The notes under the pieces were generated by a model. That model was not told the origin of the DNA and made no database searches. It saw only the letters and a program-made list of their open reading frames with translations. Shown piece by piece: positions 1 through 10,218 of a DNA stretch of 64,000 nt. The stretch is taken from NCBI GenBank assembly GCA_027625915.1, contig JANTQA010000012.1:16268501-16332500 (forward strand), written 5' to 3'. The DNA comes from Anaeramoeba flamelloides. Taxonomy: Eukaryota; Metamonada; Anaeramoebidae. Positions within the stretch are counted from its first letter, which is position 1; each line of letters opens with the position of its first letter. The position numbers were made by a program, and so were the translations under genes.

Positions 1-3000
1 TGAAAATTTATTTTTATCATATATTTTTTTAATTAAAGTCAAAATATTATTATTACTAATTAAATTATCATTAAAAAAATTGAATAAATAATTGTTTGTC
101 AATAGATATTTCAGAAATTCTTTTACAAAATAAGAATTTTCAAATAATTTTGTTAACTTTGATAAATTATTTTTATTACATAGCTGTTGTAAAATTATTT
201 CAATATTATTTGAGGGGAAATTTAAATCAAAAATTTTCAACCAAAAATTATAATTATTAAAATTAATTTTTGAGAATACAATTAAAATTAAATTAATAAT
301 TTTAATTAAACTGTTATTTAGAAAGTATAATTGTTTTAAATTATAAATTAATATCAAATATTTTTCTAAAATTTGATTTAATATTAATTGACAATCATTA
401 TTTAAATCTTTAATATTGTCTTTTAACAAAAAAAGAATATTTAAAAAATTGATAATCCTTTCATAATTCTTTCTTAATTCATTAATATTTTTACTATTTT
501 TGTTAACACCATTACCATTGTTGTTTTTATTGTTGCTATTGTCGTCATCGTAATTGTTACTGATGTTGATATTATTATTGTTATTGTCATCATCAATTTT
601 ATTATTTTTCAAGAAATTATCATTAAAATCACTATTAATCAAATAATTTAAAAAATCTAATAATAAATTAAATAATTGATGAATTATATATTGAATTTTT
701 TCTTTTTTTTGAAAAATTGAAAACAAATTTAATGAATAAATTAATGTTTTAATTAAATCCATTTTAAAAAAAATATTTTCAAAATTAATTGTAAAAATTA
801 TACATAACTGTTCAAAAATTTGGATATTTGTGTAATTGGTTTTAAAAAAAGTTATTAAATCTTGTTGTAACCCCCCTTTTAATTTTTCCAGTGTAACTAT
901 CGAATTGTTAACAAAAAAGGTTATTTCTTCTTTAATTTCCAAATTTTTCTTTGTATTTTTTAAAATTATATTTAATATTTTTATCAATTTAATATTCTGA
1001 GGTCTTGATAATAATAGATTTAATAATTGGTAATGGAATTGATAATAAGAGTTTTTTTTTTTATCGATAAATATTATTTTGGAATTGAACAGACATTTTG
1101 AAAGTAATTGTAAAGACTTTTTTGTAGTTTTATTGAGTTTAAAATTGACTAAGAATTTAAAAATATCCATAATATTATTGATCGTTAATAATTTGTATTG
1201 TACCTGGTTTATTTTTTTGACTAATTTACAAAAGGACAATAAAACTAATTTTGTTTTAATTTTCTTTTTTTTATTTTCATTTTTGAATCTTAAAAATTTT
1301 TTTGCATATATTACATTTTGTAATGTTTTACTATAGATTTGATAGATTTCTTGAATATTATTGGAATATTTGGTTATTTTACAAATTGAAAAAATTATAT
1401 TGCCTTGAATTTTTAAATTTACTAATTTTCCTTTAGATATTAATTTGTTAATTAAGGGGTTTATTTGTCTCATGATCGTAAACAAAAAAGTCTTTTTTGT
1501 TGAAAATTTGTCTAAAATTGTACAAATTAAAGTTGAAACAATTTTACTACTATGGATAGGTTCTAAATCTAGATAAATTAGTATCAAATAAGTTAATATA
1601 TTCCAATGCCAAATGATTGAAAATCCAAATTGTGGTAAAAGTGTATTTAATAATTTTAAACATTCCTTTTGTAAAATAAAAAATTGGTTATTATTTTGAT
1701 CGATGTTTTCAAACCCAATTTGCTTTGTTTCTGATAATTTATTTAATAATTTACTATACAATGGCGAATTTGAATAATTTCTTATTTTCTTTGGATTGAA
1801 TAATAATTCTTTTTTTAAAATAATTAATTTTTGATAATTATATTTCGTCTTATTTATTATGTTACTTTGAACTAATATTTGAGAATTATTTAAATTAACA
1901 TAAAAATTGCTATTATCAAGATTTTCATTTCTATTTTCGGGTTCATTTTCTTTATTTGGTAAAGTTTTTAATGTATTTTCTTGTTCTTTTCTATAATCGT
2001 TTTTATTTTTAGTTTCTTTCTCTTTCTCTCGGTCAGAGGATAACTCTTGATCTTGATCTGGTTTCTTTTCACCCCCTTTTTGTTCGTCCTTTTTATTTTG
2101 CATTTTGCATTTATCCTTTTCCATTCCTTTTCCCTTTCCCTTTCCCTTCCCCTCCCCCCTTCCTTTTCCTTTTCCTTTTCCCTTTCCTATTCCTATTCCT
2201 TTTCCCTTTCCTTTTCCCTTTCCTTTTCCTTTTCCGTCCCCCCATTTTTTATTATTTCCTTTTTTGTTTATATTTTGAAATTGCTTATTTTTTCCATTGT
2301 TATTAAATAGCGTTCTTGGTGATTTTGGTGATTTTGGTGATTGTAACGTTGTAAAGAATGTATTAACGTTTGTTTTATTGTTATTTGAAATGGAATTTTT
2401 ATTTTCAGAATTTGATAACAATTGCTCAACAAATCTATTAATATCAAAACTAGAAGACGTTTTTTTTTTTGGAGTTTTCATTTTTTTATTTTGCTTAGTT
2501 TTGTTTTTAGAATCCTTCTTCACCTTTTTCTGAAGATTGCGTTCAAATATTAAATCTAAAGAAATCCATAAAACACGAATTATATGTTGGAATATTATTT
2601 CCAATTTGCCAATAGGATAAATTTTATTATTCTTTTCTAAAAAAAATGGTATTTTATGAGAAACCATCAAGCCAAGTAATCGAAGTAAACAAATATGTCG
2701 ATCATGGTTTAAAATAAAAATCTCTTCATCTAATTGATCAAGTGTTATTGGGAAAAAATCTAAAATAATATTTTTACGGTATTTTTTTTGTAATTTTGGA
2801 TTTTTTAATAATTCATACAGAATATTCCAAGCAATTTTTTGATCAAATTTTATTGATAGGCTAGTTAAGATTCTTAATAAATTATTTGTGGTCCAATTGA
2901 TCATTGAATTGGTTTGATTTTTTAATATTATCTTTGTAAATTCTACAACTAAAGCCTTTTTTACTTTATCGTCTTCGCAGTAACTACCAATCTCTAAAAA

Positions 3001-4950
3001 TATTGTTAAGATCTTTTTGATAAATTGCTGATTCTTTTCAAAATTAAAATAAATAACATATTTTGATAAAATTTCAATAATTGAAGTTTTGATTAATGGC
3101 CCTATTTCATTTGTTCTATTAATTAAAAATGACTGTGATTTGGTAATTATATTATTAAAATATGTTTTTGAAGAATGGAATTGTGATAAATTTTTAATTA
3201 TCAATTTTAATGATTCAAAAACAGATTTTCTTAATATTTTTGTTTCTAACATTTGTTCATATAATTCAAATGATTCAATTACTGAAGATTCATTTAAATA
3301 GGTTTCTAGATTGCTTTTAATAACCAATGCAATCGCAGTACATGCCCTTTTTCGAAGTTGTGGATCTCCTTTTTTAATTAAATCTACTAGAGTTAAATCA
3401 TTTGTCATTTGCTCTTTTTCTTTTTCTTTTTCATTTTCATGTTCTTTTTGTTTTTCTTTTTGTTTTTCTTTTTGTTTATCTTTTTCTATATCTTTTTCTA
3501 TATCTTTTTCTTTTTCTTTATTTTTTTCTGTTTCTTTTTCATTTTCATTTTCGTTTTCATTTTCATTCACTTGTCCTTTTTCTTTGTTTGACTCATTTTT
3601 GATTTCTTTGTTTTTTTCAGTTTCTTTTTCATTTTTATTTGTTTCCTGTATTTGTTTTAATTGCACACCTTGTATTTCTTGTGCTTGTTGTTTGCTTTCA
3701 TTTCTATTGCTATTTTCGTTTTCCTTCTTTTGTGTTTTCTCATTTTGATTGCCTCGCGATTTAGAATTAATTAGCCAATGTTGAGGTATTAAAATTTTGA
3801 TAATTTCAAAAGGGTAATAATCCATTGCTTTTAAAAGCACTGAAATTGCTAAAACTCGTAATGAAACTTCGTTGAAAAAGTCTTTTTTCTCTTTTGAATT
3901 CTTTTTTTGGAAGGCAATTGCTTTTAAGTGATTCAAAAATTTTGGATCTTTAATTTTATCTTTAATTTCACCAACAAAGCAATATTGGATTAAAGACAAA
4001 ATATTTTCAAAAGCAATAGCACGAACAGAAGTTTTAATGTTACTATTCTGAGAAATGATAAAGGACCAAGAATAATCCCAAATCGAAACTGTGAATGGCT
4101 TGAAGCATACGTCTGTTGTAAACTGTTTAATAAACAAGGAGGTTGTTTTTAAGGAACCAAGAAACCAATTATGGTTGTAATTGATCTGTAATTTCTTTTG
4201 CTTGCTTGACTTTTCGCTGTTGAAGGGATAGAGACAGGACGCAGTCTGGAAGAGAAAGCCAAGCGACTGTGGTACAGACTGAGAATAGTTGCAATACCTA
4301 CAAATTAAACACAGGGAATGCGCACACGCACGCCTCCATTCTGAGTCGGGATCCTGTAGGCGTATTACCAAGGACAGCAAAATCTCTGTCTTTTGGTCAA
4401 TGCCTAAATGGCCACCGAATAACCGATAAAGCTTGTAAAATTTCTTATTCAAGAGGCCACTCGCAATGATCCCACTTTCGGATTCCAAGATGTGTGGGTA
4501 TACTTGCCAAAAATTGTTCGAAACCTTGTCCAAGACCTGCTGTGAAACGTTAGTAACAATTTCCGGTAATAAATTTAAAATCAGCTGCGTTGGTCTTGGG
4601 GTACAGCTTAAAGAGGTTAAAGATCGAACAAGGAAATTAAAAAGATAATCGGAACAGATGTGCTTTGTTTTATGGATTATTAATAAAATGCTATTGCTTG
4701 CAGCAATCCGTATCTCGGAAGATCGATCGTTACAAGCTAATAGCAGTGGGTACAGTGTTTCATTGAGTTTTTTGAGATGCTGATTCTTCTTTTTGAGATT
4801 GACGCTTTGGAGCCATGTTTTGATTAATTTGGTTGTTAGTATTTCTGATAAGGTCTTACATGCAAGAATTACATTGCTAACATTTATTTGATCATTGGCT
4901 TGGTTTGTTCTTCTTTGTTCTAGAATTTGAATACATTTTTGTTTGTTCAT
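1..4950 (-). CDS. Huntingtin-like HEAT-repeat protein (N-terminal ~1650 aa, open at window edge)
   Basis: One open frame runs from an ATG at 4950 (an in-frame TAA lies two codons upstream) to base 1 without a stop, so 1650 residues are present and the C-terminus is outside the window. The N-terminal ~300 residues are HEAT-type helical pairs that align by eye, in order, with animal huntingtin: YPLLLACNDRSSEIRIAAS near residue 75, a block ending in LILNLLPEIV, then LQDPDSEWRRACAHSLCLIC. A later block LIKKGDPQLRKRACTAIAL (~residue 525) matches the second conserved HEAT array, and KLEIIFQHIIRVLWISLDL follows where expected. Disordered inserts separate the arrays: a KEKE-rich stretch at about 405-515, a Lys/Gly/Asn-rich stretch with a Gly-Lys dipeptide run at about 800-1005, and an Asn/Asp stretch near 1445-1490. 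There is no N-terminal polyglutamine. Huntingtins are large HEAT scaffolds that bind HAP40 and act in vesicle transport and autophagy; that role is inferred here only from family resemblance. A different HEAT scaffold remains possible. Confidence 0.65.
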   Translation of the reverse strand, partial: MNKQKCIQILEQRRTNQANDQINVSNVILACKTLSEILTTKLIKTWLQSVNLKKKNQHLKKLNETLYPLLLACNDRSSEIRIAASNSILLIIHKTKHICSDYLFNFLVRSLTSLSCTPRPTQLILNLLPEIVTNVSQQVLDKVSNNFWQVYPHILESESGIIASGLLNKKFYKLYRLFGGHLGIDQKTEILLSLVIRLQDPDSEWRRACAHSLCLICRYCNYSQSVPQSLGFLFQTASCLYPFNSEKSSKQKKLQINYNHNWFLGSLKTTSLFIKQFTTDVCFKPFTVSIWDYSWSFIISQNSNIKTSVRAIAFENILSLIQYCFVGEIKDKIKDPKFLNHLKAIAFQKKNSKEKKDFFNEVSLRVLAISVLLKAMDYYPFEIIKILIPQHWLINSKSRGNQNEKTQKKENENSNRNESKQQAQEIQGVQLKQIQETNKNEKETEKNKEIKNESNKEKGQVNENENENENEKETEKNKEKEKDIEKDIEKDKQKEKQKEKQKEHENEKEKEKEQMTNDLTLVDLIKKGDPQLRKRACTAIALVIKSNLETYLNESSVIESFELYEQMLETKILRKSVFESLKLIIKNLSQFHSSKTYFNNIITKSQSFLINRTNEIGPLIKTSIIEILSKYVIYFNFEKNQQFIKKILTIFLEIGSYCEDDKVKKALVVEFTKIILKNQTNSMINWTTNNLLRILTSLSIKFDQKIAWNILYELLKNPKLQKKYRKNIILDFFPITLDQLDEEIFILNHDRHICLLRLLGLMVSHKIPFFLEKNNKIYPIGKLEIIFQHIIRVLWISLDLIFERNLQKKVKKDSKNKTKQNKKMKTPKKKTSSSFDINRFVEQLLSNSENKNSISNNNKTNVNTFFTTLQSPKSPKSPRTLFNNNGKNKQFQNINKKGNNKKWGDGKGKGKGKGKGKGIGIGKGKGKGKGRGEGKGKGKGKGMEKDKCKMQNKKDEQKGGEKKPDQDQELSSDREKEKETKNKNDYRKEQENTLKTLPNKENEPENRNENLDNSNFYVNLNNSQILVQSNIINKTKYNYQKLIILKKELLFNPKKIRNYSNSPLYSKLLNKLSETKQIGFENIDQNNNQFFILQKECLKLLNTLLPQFGFSIIWHWNILTYLILIYLDLEPIHSSKIVSTLICTILDKFSTKKTFLFTIMRQINPLINKLISKGKLVNLKIQGNIIFSICKITKYSNNIQEIYQIYSKTLQNVIYAKKFLRFKNENKKKKIKTKLVLLSFCKLVKKINQVQYKLLTINNIMDIFKFLVNFKLNKTTKKSLQLLSKCLFNSKIIFIDKKKNSYYQFHYQLLNLLLSRPQNIKLIKILNIILKNTKKNLEIKEEITFFVNNSIVTLEKLKGGLQQDLITFFKTNYTNIQIFEQLCIIFTINFENIFFKMDLIKTLIYSLNLFSIFQKKEKIQYIIHQLFNLLLDFLNYLINSDFNDNFLKNNKIDDDNNNNNINISNNYDDDNSNNKNNNGNGVNKNSKNINELRKNYERIINFLNILFLLKDNIKDLNNDCQLILNQILEKYLILIYNLKQLYFLNNSLIKIINLILIVFSKINFNNYNFWLKIFDLNFPSNNIEIILQQLCNKNNLSKLTKLFENSYFVKEFLKYLLTNNYLFNFFNDNLISNNNILTLIKKIYDKNKFS

Positions 4951-5967
4951 TAATTAAATATTTTCGAAAAACGACAAAAAAAAAAGAAGAAGAAAAAATA
5001 ATCCACAAAGAAGAATCAAAAAGAGATTATTTTCTGGAAAAAAAAACGAAAAATAAATTTGATTTCTATCACAAAACCTTAAACAAACCATTGAGTATTT
5101 TTAAAAGTTTTTTTAGTTTGACACGTGCTGTAAAGACGATAGTTTTATTTTATTGGTATTTTAAGAATAAATATGAAAAATTTTTACATGATCTGTTCAT
5201 TATGTTGTGAAAACAAAAGAAACTCTCAAGAAAATATAGTGTAATTTGTGATCTCAGTCTATTTGTTTCGTCTTTATTTATTCTTAGCTTTGTTAGGAGT
5301 ACAAAGAAACCTATATAACAAGCCAAGACTTTATTATGGAATGATATGATAATCAGCTGAAATTTATCCCATTTGAATTTCGAATACGAGTGTACTAATC
5401 CCCCTTGATCTTTGTGGGATTCTTTCTGAGTCTATTATACTTTGCTATTTGGAAAAAAAGTTATAGAAGGAAAAAAAACCCAAAACATTTTTAAAGGGCA
5501 ACATTACTGAAAAAGAAAAGTAAAATCAATTAATAGAAAAAACCAATAAACTTCAAATAATAATCCTGTATATTATTTCGAATCAAATCAACAAACAAAA
5601 ACTCTATATCTACTTTGATTTATCAAAATATAATGAGAGTAGTTTTTGGAGATCTCAAAAATAGTTGATTTTTTCAACAAATTTTTATTAATTGATCAAA
5701 TCAAAGAAAAATCCAAACCAAAAGATAGTATTAAAAAAACTGTTATTTTGTGTATTTTTTCCATTTTGTCTTTAATCAATTATTTTTTCAGATATTAATT
5801 GATCTTACTTTTTGTTTTTCGGTTCTATTAATATTCCCAATTAAAAATCTTATTTGACTTTTTTTATGGTGTTGAACTTTAGTTTCAGAACTCTTATCTC
5901 AAAAAATAGAGTTAATTTTTAAGAAAATTTTATCATCAAAACAAATTTCAAACGAATTGAGAATATT

Positions 5968-6138
5968 ATGGAAAATTTTGAATTCATTGCTTTGAATAAT
6001 TTAAATTTGACTGAAAATAACCAGACCTTTACTTTCAAAATGGATTTTATCTTCTGTTTACTATTGGGCAGTAGATTGAATTATATTTTACATAAACAAG
6101 AAGAAAAAGAAACACATTTTTTTATTTTGAACCATTGA
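5968..6138 (+). CDS. Small repeat-associated ORF in unit U, copy a (56 aa)
   Basis: A short ATG-initiated frame contains the string FTFKMDFIFCLLLGSRLNYI followed by a Lys/Glu-rich stretch. The same peptide pattern, FTFKIDLNLCLLLGSELDIA, occurs on the minus strand at 32165-32440 inside another copy of the same dispersed DNA repeat. This shared protein signature is the reason for listing a frame this short. The first ~20 codons also align at DNA level with the other copy, where the start codon has been lost. I do not recognise the protein. It could be the first exon of a multigene family member or a remnant of a mobile element gene. A stop follows shortly, so this copy is probably a fragment. 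Confidence 0.35.
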   Translation: MENFEFIALNNLNLTENNQTFTFKMDFIFCLLLGSRLNYILHKQEEKETHFFILNH

Positions 6139-6546
6139 TTTGAGTTCAGAGGTATTCAATTTATAAGATCACTCTAGTAAATTTAATAAAAAATTCAAAA
6201 AAATTTTACCGCATATTGAAATTTCAAAATGAAAGTAAAAATCTGATTTCTTCAAAACCAAACTTACTTTTAATACTATTTTAAGAAATCAATTATTGTT
6301 TTTAAAAGTTTGATAATTTTTTTTCTATTTTTGAACAAGTTTAAAATTCTGCATATTTTCAAATTATATTAAAATATAATTTTTTCATTTTTGAGAGAAG
6401 GGAATCTTATTACCCACAAAGCAAATGTATAAAAATACTCTTAAAAAATGAAACCACTAATTTTTGATATTACCCCCAATTAAAAAATCTTCTTTATTTT
6501 TTTTTATTATTTAAAGGAGGAGTTTTTAATTCCTCTTATTTGCCGT

Positions 6547-6620
6547 TAGGTTTTCCAGAATTTAAAAGAATTGAGTTAAATCTTTGATTTTATTCCATTC
6601 TTTTGAATTCTGGAAAACCT
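6547..6620. repeat. Hairpin of repeat family X, copy 1
   Basis: Two 24-base arms, aggttttccagaatttaaaa at 6547 and its near-complement ending gaattctggaaaacct at 6620, flank a ~25 base loop. A closely similar hairpin, including loop sequence, is at 41952-42025, and a shortened relative is at 59752-59790. The hairpin lies just past the stop of the LINE-like frame 6576-6920, overlapping its last codons. Confidence 0.6.
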
Positions 6621-6920
6621 AGGCACTTCCCGAATTCCTAAATTTTGATTTAGAAATTTTGGTAAAGACTCAAAAAGAAATTTATTACCCACTAGTGCTA
6701 ATAAATATGATGAATCTCTTTTTCTAATAATATCAAAAATTATAATAATATTGTTTTTTAATATATAAGAGATGTTAAATTTTTTTAATTCAGAAATCCA
6801 TATTTTACGATTATTTTCATAGGCAGGGCAGTTCCAGTAAAAAATCTTCTTTATTTCCACAAAATAATACCAATGATTCTTATAAACATTAAAAAAATAT
6901 ATTTCTTTTGATTCAACCAA
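6576..6920 (-). pseudogene. Possible non-LTR retrotransposon (LINE) C-terminal remnant
   Basis: A 114-codon frame opening at a TTG, so no true start is evident. It contains YWNCPAYENNRKIWISELKK followed ~30 residues later by LALVGNKFLFESLPKFLNQ. The spacing of CPxY, R and a hydrophobic helix resembles the end of many LINE polyproteins, where a cysteine-containing motif follows the reverse transcriptase. No reverse transcriptase core was found upstream, so this would be a 5'-truncated copy. It lies in a segment absent from the related U copy at 33800-34930, which suggests that it inserted into U. The assignment rests on a weak motif only. Confidence 0.25.
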
Positions 6921-8714
6921 AATTTCTCTAATTATTTTTTTTCGAAATGTTGAACAAAAAAAAACTAAAAAAAAACAAGTTTAAACCGTGAAATTACAAT
7001 AGCCCCGAAAACTTTTTAAAAAGGGTGGAAGTTTTACTTTATAACCAATAGACATACTTGAATTTAACCTTTATAAATAATATCCAACACAAAAAATAAA
7101 ATAAATATTTTTGTATTTGGTGATTTTCCAAATAATAATTAATATTTCAATCTTAATTATTTTAGTGAATTTCTTAATAGGCTTAAGATTAAAAGAGCCA
7201 ATATATTTTATAGTTATTTCTCAAAATTTAAAACTTTCCCCAACGGATAAAACAGAATTACAATTAAAAAGTATTTTATCAAATTTATTAAATATTCTCA
7301 AAGGATTTAGTTTGATCATATATATATTCGACATAAATATCATATTCACGATGTAATAATATATTTATTCATTTTTTTAATATGAAAAACTCTAATTAAA
7401 CTGTTGAAAATAAAATAAATTATCATTTTTTTCTGATATCCTAGGATTCAATACTGACTATTTTTTCTGATTGTTTTCAAATTATAAATTTTTATTCCAA
7501 TGTTATTGTTTTTCTAAATAAACAGTAGAAATTACTAAAAGTGAGATTTCAAAAAAATAAAAAAAATTCAAAAATTTTTCAGCTTGTTTTTTTCTGACAT
7601 AATTCAAAAATTCAAACATAAAACGATCAGATATTGATTTCATTTATTTATTTGTTTATTTTCAAGTATAAAACGTCTTATTTCTTAAGAATGTATAAAT
7701 AATAATAATAATAATTTATTACAAAAAAAAATCAAAATTATTGAATATTAAACTTTTAAATAAATATATATAAATCAAGAAAGAACATTGAAACCGTTTG
7801 AAAAAAAATATTTAAATATAAAAAACTTTCATTTTTCACTCGTATGTCAATTATTTTTCATTTCAAGAAAAAAAAATAATGGTTTTTTTTTGAAAATTAT
7901 CTTTGTTTAAGTAACTATGATTTAAAAATTAAAATACCACATACATACAAACATACTAATAAGATCTCTCCTAATACAATACAACTGTTCATGACAATTT
8001 TAACTTGATTCGAATCATAACATCAGCTTTTAGAACATATTCATATATTCTTAAATCTTATATTTAGATAATTATTTTTTCCTTTTTAATTGTTATGAAC
8101 AATAAAAAAAGAAAGTCTGAACCCAAAAGGAAAAAAAAAGAAAAATGTAAAAAAAAATTAAAGCAAACAAAAAAAAATGAGAATTTATGAAATTATTGTC
8201 CTTCTCACAATATAAGCTACCTTAAAAAAATAACAATTATAAAATTGTATATAGTTCAAAAAAGCATGATATTGAAAATGATGATCATGAAATAAAAGGC
8301 AAAATAAATGATTAAAGACAAAATTAAGGCTATTTTTCAAGGATATATTTTTAAAAAGCTGTATGTTAGCCATTTTTTTCTTGTTTAATTCTTTCTTCAA
8401 AAATTGATAAAAAAATAAAATAGATACTTTTTTTTTCAGTATTAATAAATTAAAACTCTTATTTAAAGTTCGTAATATTTTTGTCACTGAATAACTGAAA
8501 AACACCAAACCGACCTCAAAAAAATCACAAAGCCAAATGAGAAATAATACTATTTATTCTAGAATAAAAATATCAAAATTTTCAGTTATCTTCTCAAAAT
8601 AATCACACCTCTAATGAATTAAGTAAAATCTTCAAATTTCCCAATACAAAAGGAGAATACATAACCTAAATCAATTTAAGAATTAAAATTTTGAAAATTT
8701 TACACTTGATTTAT

Positions 8715-9565
8715 CAATCTTTTTTTGGAAAGCTGAATGAAATTTTTTTTTGATTTATTTTGCAACAAATAGTATTTTTGGAATTAAGGAATACTCCTGA
8801 TTGAACCTTTAAGAGTGAAATTTTAGTCATAAAAATGTGATTTAAATAGGATATACTGTTGAAATCTAATTACCTTAATTTTCATTTAATCCAATAAAGT
8901 TCCTTTTTTTTTTGAGATTTAAAGACTTTCAAAAATAAATCCATAATAAGAGGGAAGTGTGGCCAAAAAGACTTGGAAATTTAGTTCGTTACTTTTTGGT
9001 ATCAAGAAGAAGTATTAAATTCTTTATTGTAAGATACTGAAAGCCTATAAATAACATAATTTCTTCCCATATACATATTCTAATTTCTAACAAAAAAACT
9101 TTGAAATAATCGAGTTAGATCAAAAAGGGTTGGATTATGGTTTTCTATTAGTTCTTTCAATTAAGGATTTAATCATTCAAAATTCAAAAATCCGAATAAT
9201 TTTGGAAAAAATAGTTCTTCTTAGATATCAAGAAATTAAGAGTATAATTCCCAGATCTCTTGGTCCACAGTTTACTTGTGTTATGGGTTTTTTTTAGATA
9301 TTGTTTTATAAAGTTTCCTGATTGAACTTTGAGATAAAATATAAATTAATGAAATTAGATTTAAACAGTTTATCCTATTTTAATCACATTTTTATGACTA
9401 AAATTTAACTTTCAAAAATTCAATCCGGAATCTTTATTAATTCCTAAAAATTTCAGATCTCAATTGTTTTGCAATTTCTTCGAGATAGGTTTGTTGTTTT
9501 TTCAACTCGTGTTAATTGGAAAATCTAAAGATCAAAATTTTTTTTAAGCTTTCCAAAAATAACCT
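8715..9565. repeat. Large imperfect foldback (long inverted repeat)
   Basis: Arms of roughly 350-450 bp converge on a centre near 9090. Matching tracts include tcataaaaatgtgatttaaa (8827) against ttaatcacatttttatgact (9380), ccataataagagggaagtgt (8941) against the complement around 9265-9290, and tttttttggaaagctgaatg (8722) against the complement of aagctttccaaaaataacc near 9546. Small indels separate the arms. No open frame spans it. It looks like a decayed foldback or MITE-type element. Confidence 0.65.
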
Positions 9566-9681
9566 ACGTCTCAAGAAGTAATACTAAACATCAATGTTCC
9601 CTATTTGAAAAAGAAAATTACTAATTTAAACTGCTTTTCAGAATTTAAAAACATTGAAATGGTTAAGTGATTTAGAATTCT

Positions 9682-9745
9682 TTTTTGAAAAGCTAAATGA
9701 AAATTTTGTTCGCTTTATTTTACAACACATAGTATTCAAAAGCAA
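9682..9745 (+). repeat. Short dispersed repeat Y (terminal motif of the foldback family)
   Basis: The sequence gaaaagctaaatgaaaattt, followed by tgttcgctttattttacaac, recurs with small changes at 8722-8782 (plus), 53608-53665 (minus) and 53790-53852 (plus). In two cases it forms the outer end of an inverted repeat, so it may be the terminal motif of one element family. Confidence 0.45.
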
Positions 9746-9829
9746 AAATAATAGGAATTTGAAATAAGAGTGATAATTTACTCTTATTTTCCGAATAAAA
9801 AATGAATTTTTTAATTCACGTTCCAAAAT

Positions 9830-10085
9830 ATTTGCTAGTTTATACTGATAAATTCAAATAATTTTCAACAATTTTTAGTTCAATTACAACATTTTGTAAA
9901 TCATATTAACATAACTTTTAAAACAAACTCAAGAGAAAGAATCTTTGGAATCACAACCAATTTAACAAAAGTTTTTTAACATTTATACCAATAAAATGCT
10001 TTATTCAAAGCTTGTGTAAAAAAATTTGTAAAATGGAAAATGAAGCAAAACATTTTCAGATATTTATTTAAATTTATCAGTCAGT
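9830..10085 (+). repeat. Dispersed repeat V, copy 1
   Basis: Aligns collinearly with 28975-29225. Both contain ctgataaatt near the left end, aatttttagttca shortly after, and an identical tract aaaatgctttattcaaagct near the right end (9996 and 29139). In copy 1 the ends carry a short inverted match, ttatactgataaattcaaat against atttaaatttatcagtcag. It looks like an old MITE-sized insertion. Confidence 0.5.
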
Positions 10086-10218
10086 TGAAGAAAATACAAA
10101 GATCTTAACAAAACCAAAAGAGTTTAGAAATGGTATTTTTAGACATGAAATTAAACTTCCTTAGTTAACTCTAAGACAAATTTTTACTCTGCTAATTTGG
10201 TTGTAACAGTTATAATTA

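Larger units (their letters stand above)
5900..7640 (+). repeat. Dispersed repeat unit U, copy a
   Basis: Segments at 6175-6360, 6425-6475, around 6990-7040 and 7525-7640 align collinearly with 33720-33950, 34005-34060, about 34180-34230 and 34675-34780. The clearest shared tract starts aattactaaaagtgagattt at 7528 and 34677. An extra segment with no counterpart in the other copy sits at about 6480-6920. The copies are strongly diverged, so the insertion appears old. Confidence 0.5.

Noticed and set aside
1079-4648. Several plus-strand frames (for example 2047-2310, 3311-3748, 4269-4469)
   Set aside because: They are antisense shadows of the continuous minus-strand huntingtin-like frame; the poly-Ser/Phe composition comes from Lys/Glu repeats on the other strand.
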